Below, piece after piece: positions 23,220 to 24,211 of a stretch of DNA of 24,211 bases (positions are counted from its first letter, which is position 1; each line of letters begins with the position of its first letter). The position numbers and the translations under genes were made by a program. The stretch covers positions 1 to 24,211 of the forward strand of contig DCUB01000031.1 in assembly GCA_002329365.1 (NCBI GenBank). Reading direction: 5' to 3'. The notes below the pieces were generated by a model. That model saw only the letters and a program-made list of their open reading frames with translations, made no database searches and had not been told where the DNA came from. The DNA is from Ruminococcaceae bacterium UBA1425 (GTDB lineage Bacteria > Bacillota > Clostridia > Oscillospirales > Acutalibacteraceae).

Positions 23220-24197
23220 TTATTCCGTATCAATAAGCCTTGCCTCCGGCGGTGTGTCGGTTCTGCCGTGATTATAAAGCTTTCTGTTGTCGAGCGCCCA
23301 CTGCTTCTGCGAGAAACAGCCGCTTTCGACGTCGTTCGTCGCGTAGGCAAACTCGTAAACGTGGGCGTCGAGCATGTCAAGCTCGGACAGTATCTGCGCC
23401 TCAAGGAACATCGGACGTACGGGGGAACCGAAGTCCGGCTCGCCGTGGTGCGAAAGAAGCATATGCTCCAGCAATACCCGCGTATCCTTTGATATCGAAA
23501 GCTCCAGGCCGCGCGATTCTACTATCATCGCGCCGCGAGCAAGGTGACCTATCAGCACGCCGTCTGTTGTGTGGCCTGTGGCAATGCCTGTTTCGGTAAC
23601 TTCAAACTCCTCGATCTTGGCGATGTCGTGAAGAATCACGCCGGCAAAAAGCAGCTCGTCGTCGACGAACGGGTATATTTCGCAAACTTTCTGCGCAAGG
23701 CGAAGAATCGACAGCGTGTGAAGCAGCAGACCGCCGCAGACGGCATGGTGAAGCTTTATGGCCGCCGGCCAATATAAAAGCCTGTCTTCGTACAAGCCCA
23801 AAAGGTCACTTACAAGTACGCGAAGCTCGTCGTTTGAAAACGAGTTGACAACCTTGTATATTTCGTCAAGCATGGAGCGCCCGTCGTAATGTGAGCTCGG
23901 TATGACATCCTCGAAGCGCACGTTGTCCGACTCTGTTACGGGACGGATTCTGTCAATCCGCATCTGGTCGGACCCGTTGTATTCGGATATGGTTCCTCTG
24001 ACCTTTACAATGCTGTTTACGCTTATCCAGCCGTGCTGATCCTCTTTATAATCCCACAGCTTCGCGATAATCTCACCCGTGCTGTCGGCAAGGATAAAGT
24101 CAAGGTAGGGCACGCCCTTGGAGGTGACTCTTTTTTCAAGGCTCTTGATAAGACAAAAGACCTCCGACGCTCCGTTGGAGTATGTGACAAAATTCAT
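23220..24197 (-). CDS. yhaM: YhaM-type 3'-5' exoribonuclease (OB-fold plus HD domain)
   Basis: A 325-residue protein of the YhaM family, 3'-5' exonucleases acting on RNA and single-stranded DNA. The N-terminal OB-fold begins FCLIKSLEKRVTSKGVPYLD and continues DSTGEIIAKLWD (about residues 14-50). The HD domain has His160 (GGLLLHTLS), His190-Asp191 (ILHDIAK) and a LLSHHGEPDFG segment further on. The product matches the family's usual length of about 310-330 residues. ATG 24197 is preferred over 24209 because homologues start at this distance from the OB-fold. The window ends 14 bases upstream, inside the 19-base terminal repeat, so its ribosome binding site and promoter cannot be judged. Confidence 0.88.
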   Translation of the reverse strand: MNFVTYSNGASEVFCLIKSLEKRVTSKGVPYLDFILADSTGEIIAKLWDYKEDQHGWISVNSIVKVRGTISEYNGSDQMRIDRIRPVTESDNVRFEDVIPSSHYDGRSMLDEIYKVVNSFSNDELRVLVSDLLGLYEDRLLYWPAAIKLHHAVCGGLLLHTLSILRLAQKVCEIYPFVDDELLFAGVILHDIAKIEEFEVTETGIATGHTTDGVLIGHLARGAMIVESRGLELSISKDTRVLLEHMLLSHHGEPDFGSPVRPMFLEAQILSELDMLDAHVYEFAYATNDVESGCFSQKQWALDNRKLYNHGRTDTPPEARLIDTE

Positions 24198-24211
24198 GTT
24201 TATGACCATTC
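24193..24211 (-). repeat. 19-bp inverted repeat, right window end
   Basis: The reverse complement of this stretch, GAATGGTCATAAACATGAA, equals positions 4-22. It contains the start codon of the yhaM-type gene, as the left copy contains that of ytfJ. The similarity stops two bases after both start codons, and on the other side it runs to the window edge, so its full length is unknown. Confidence 0.75.

Overview
The window looks like chromosomal DNA of a spore-forming, low-G+C-phylum (Firmicutes) clostridium, most probably a gut Oscillospirales/Ruminococcaceae type. This is an inference from gene order, TTG/GTG starts with purine-rich ribosome binding sites, and the presence of a GerW/YtfJ-type sporulation gene and a 28-codon spoVM-like gene. 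There are no rRNA, tRNA, CRISPR, phage or transposase genes.

Positions 1-15975 (all + strand) carry a housekeeping cluster whose order closely follows the Bacillus subtilis yloC-to-spoVM region: ytfJ, a DacF-type carboxypeptidase, rluB, yicC, remA, gmk, rpoZ, priA, def, fmt, a YugP-type membrane zinc peptidase, rsmB, rlmN, prpC, prkC, rsgA, a small Cys-rich membrane protein and spoVM. Many junctions overlap or nearly touch (TGATG at 1682-1686, ATGA at 11724-11727, and a 4-base gap between prkC and rsgA), which suggests co-transcription. Compared with the Bacillus order, coaBC, rpe, thiN and rpmB are absent. A 171-bp MITE-like element with perfect 18-bp terminal inverted repeats (8411-8581) fills the fmt-yugP gap. 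The cluster covers translation (def, fmt, rluB, rsmB, rlmN, rsgA), replication restart (priA), nucleotide and RNA metabolism (gmk, rpoZ, yicC), the PrkC/PrpC Ser/Thr phosphorylation switch and sporulation (ytfJ, dacF-like, spoVM).

Positions 15976-20565 (+ strand) are accessory: a strong hairpin after spoVM, a YhcC-type radical SAM protein, a large secreted subtilisin-like protease with leucine-rich and Ig-like domains plus a C-terminal membrane segment, and a stand-alone acyltransferase domain without a lipoyl domain. Positions 20566-24211 turn to the - strand: a membrane-anchored M23 peptidase with intact zinc ligands, a DUF2804 protein and a YhaM-type 3'-5' exoribonuclease.

The intergenic gaps of this second half are filled by related palindromes (GGAACG...CGTTCC and GGACACGG...CCGTGTCC types), arranged in the same order in at least two gaps, and by one AAGATTCTTCG/CGAAGAATCTT repeat that doubles as a bidirectional terminator. 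The two window ends carry the same 19 bases in inverted orientation, each containing the start codon of the terminal gene, which may be an assembly effect. No wholly new system is evident. The most interesting pieces are the hairpin-controlled Cys-rich gene next to spoVM, the MITE-like element, the palindrome family and the modular protease.
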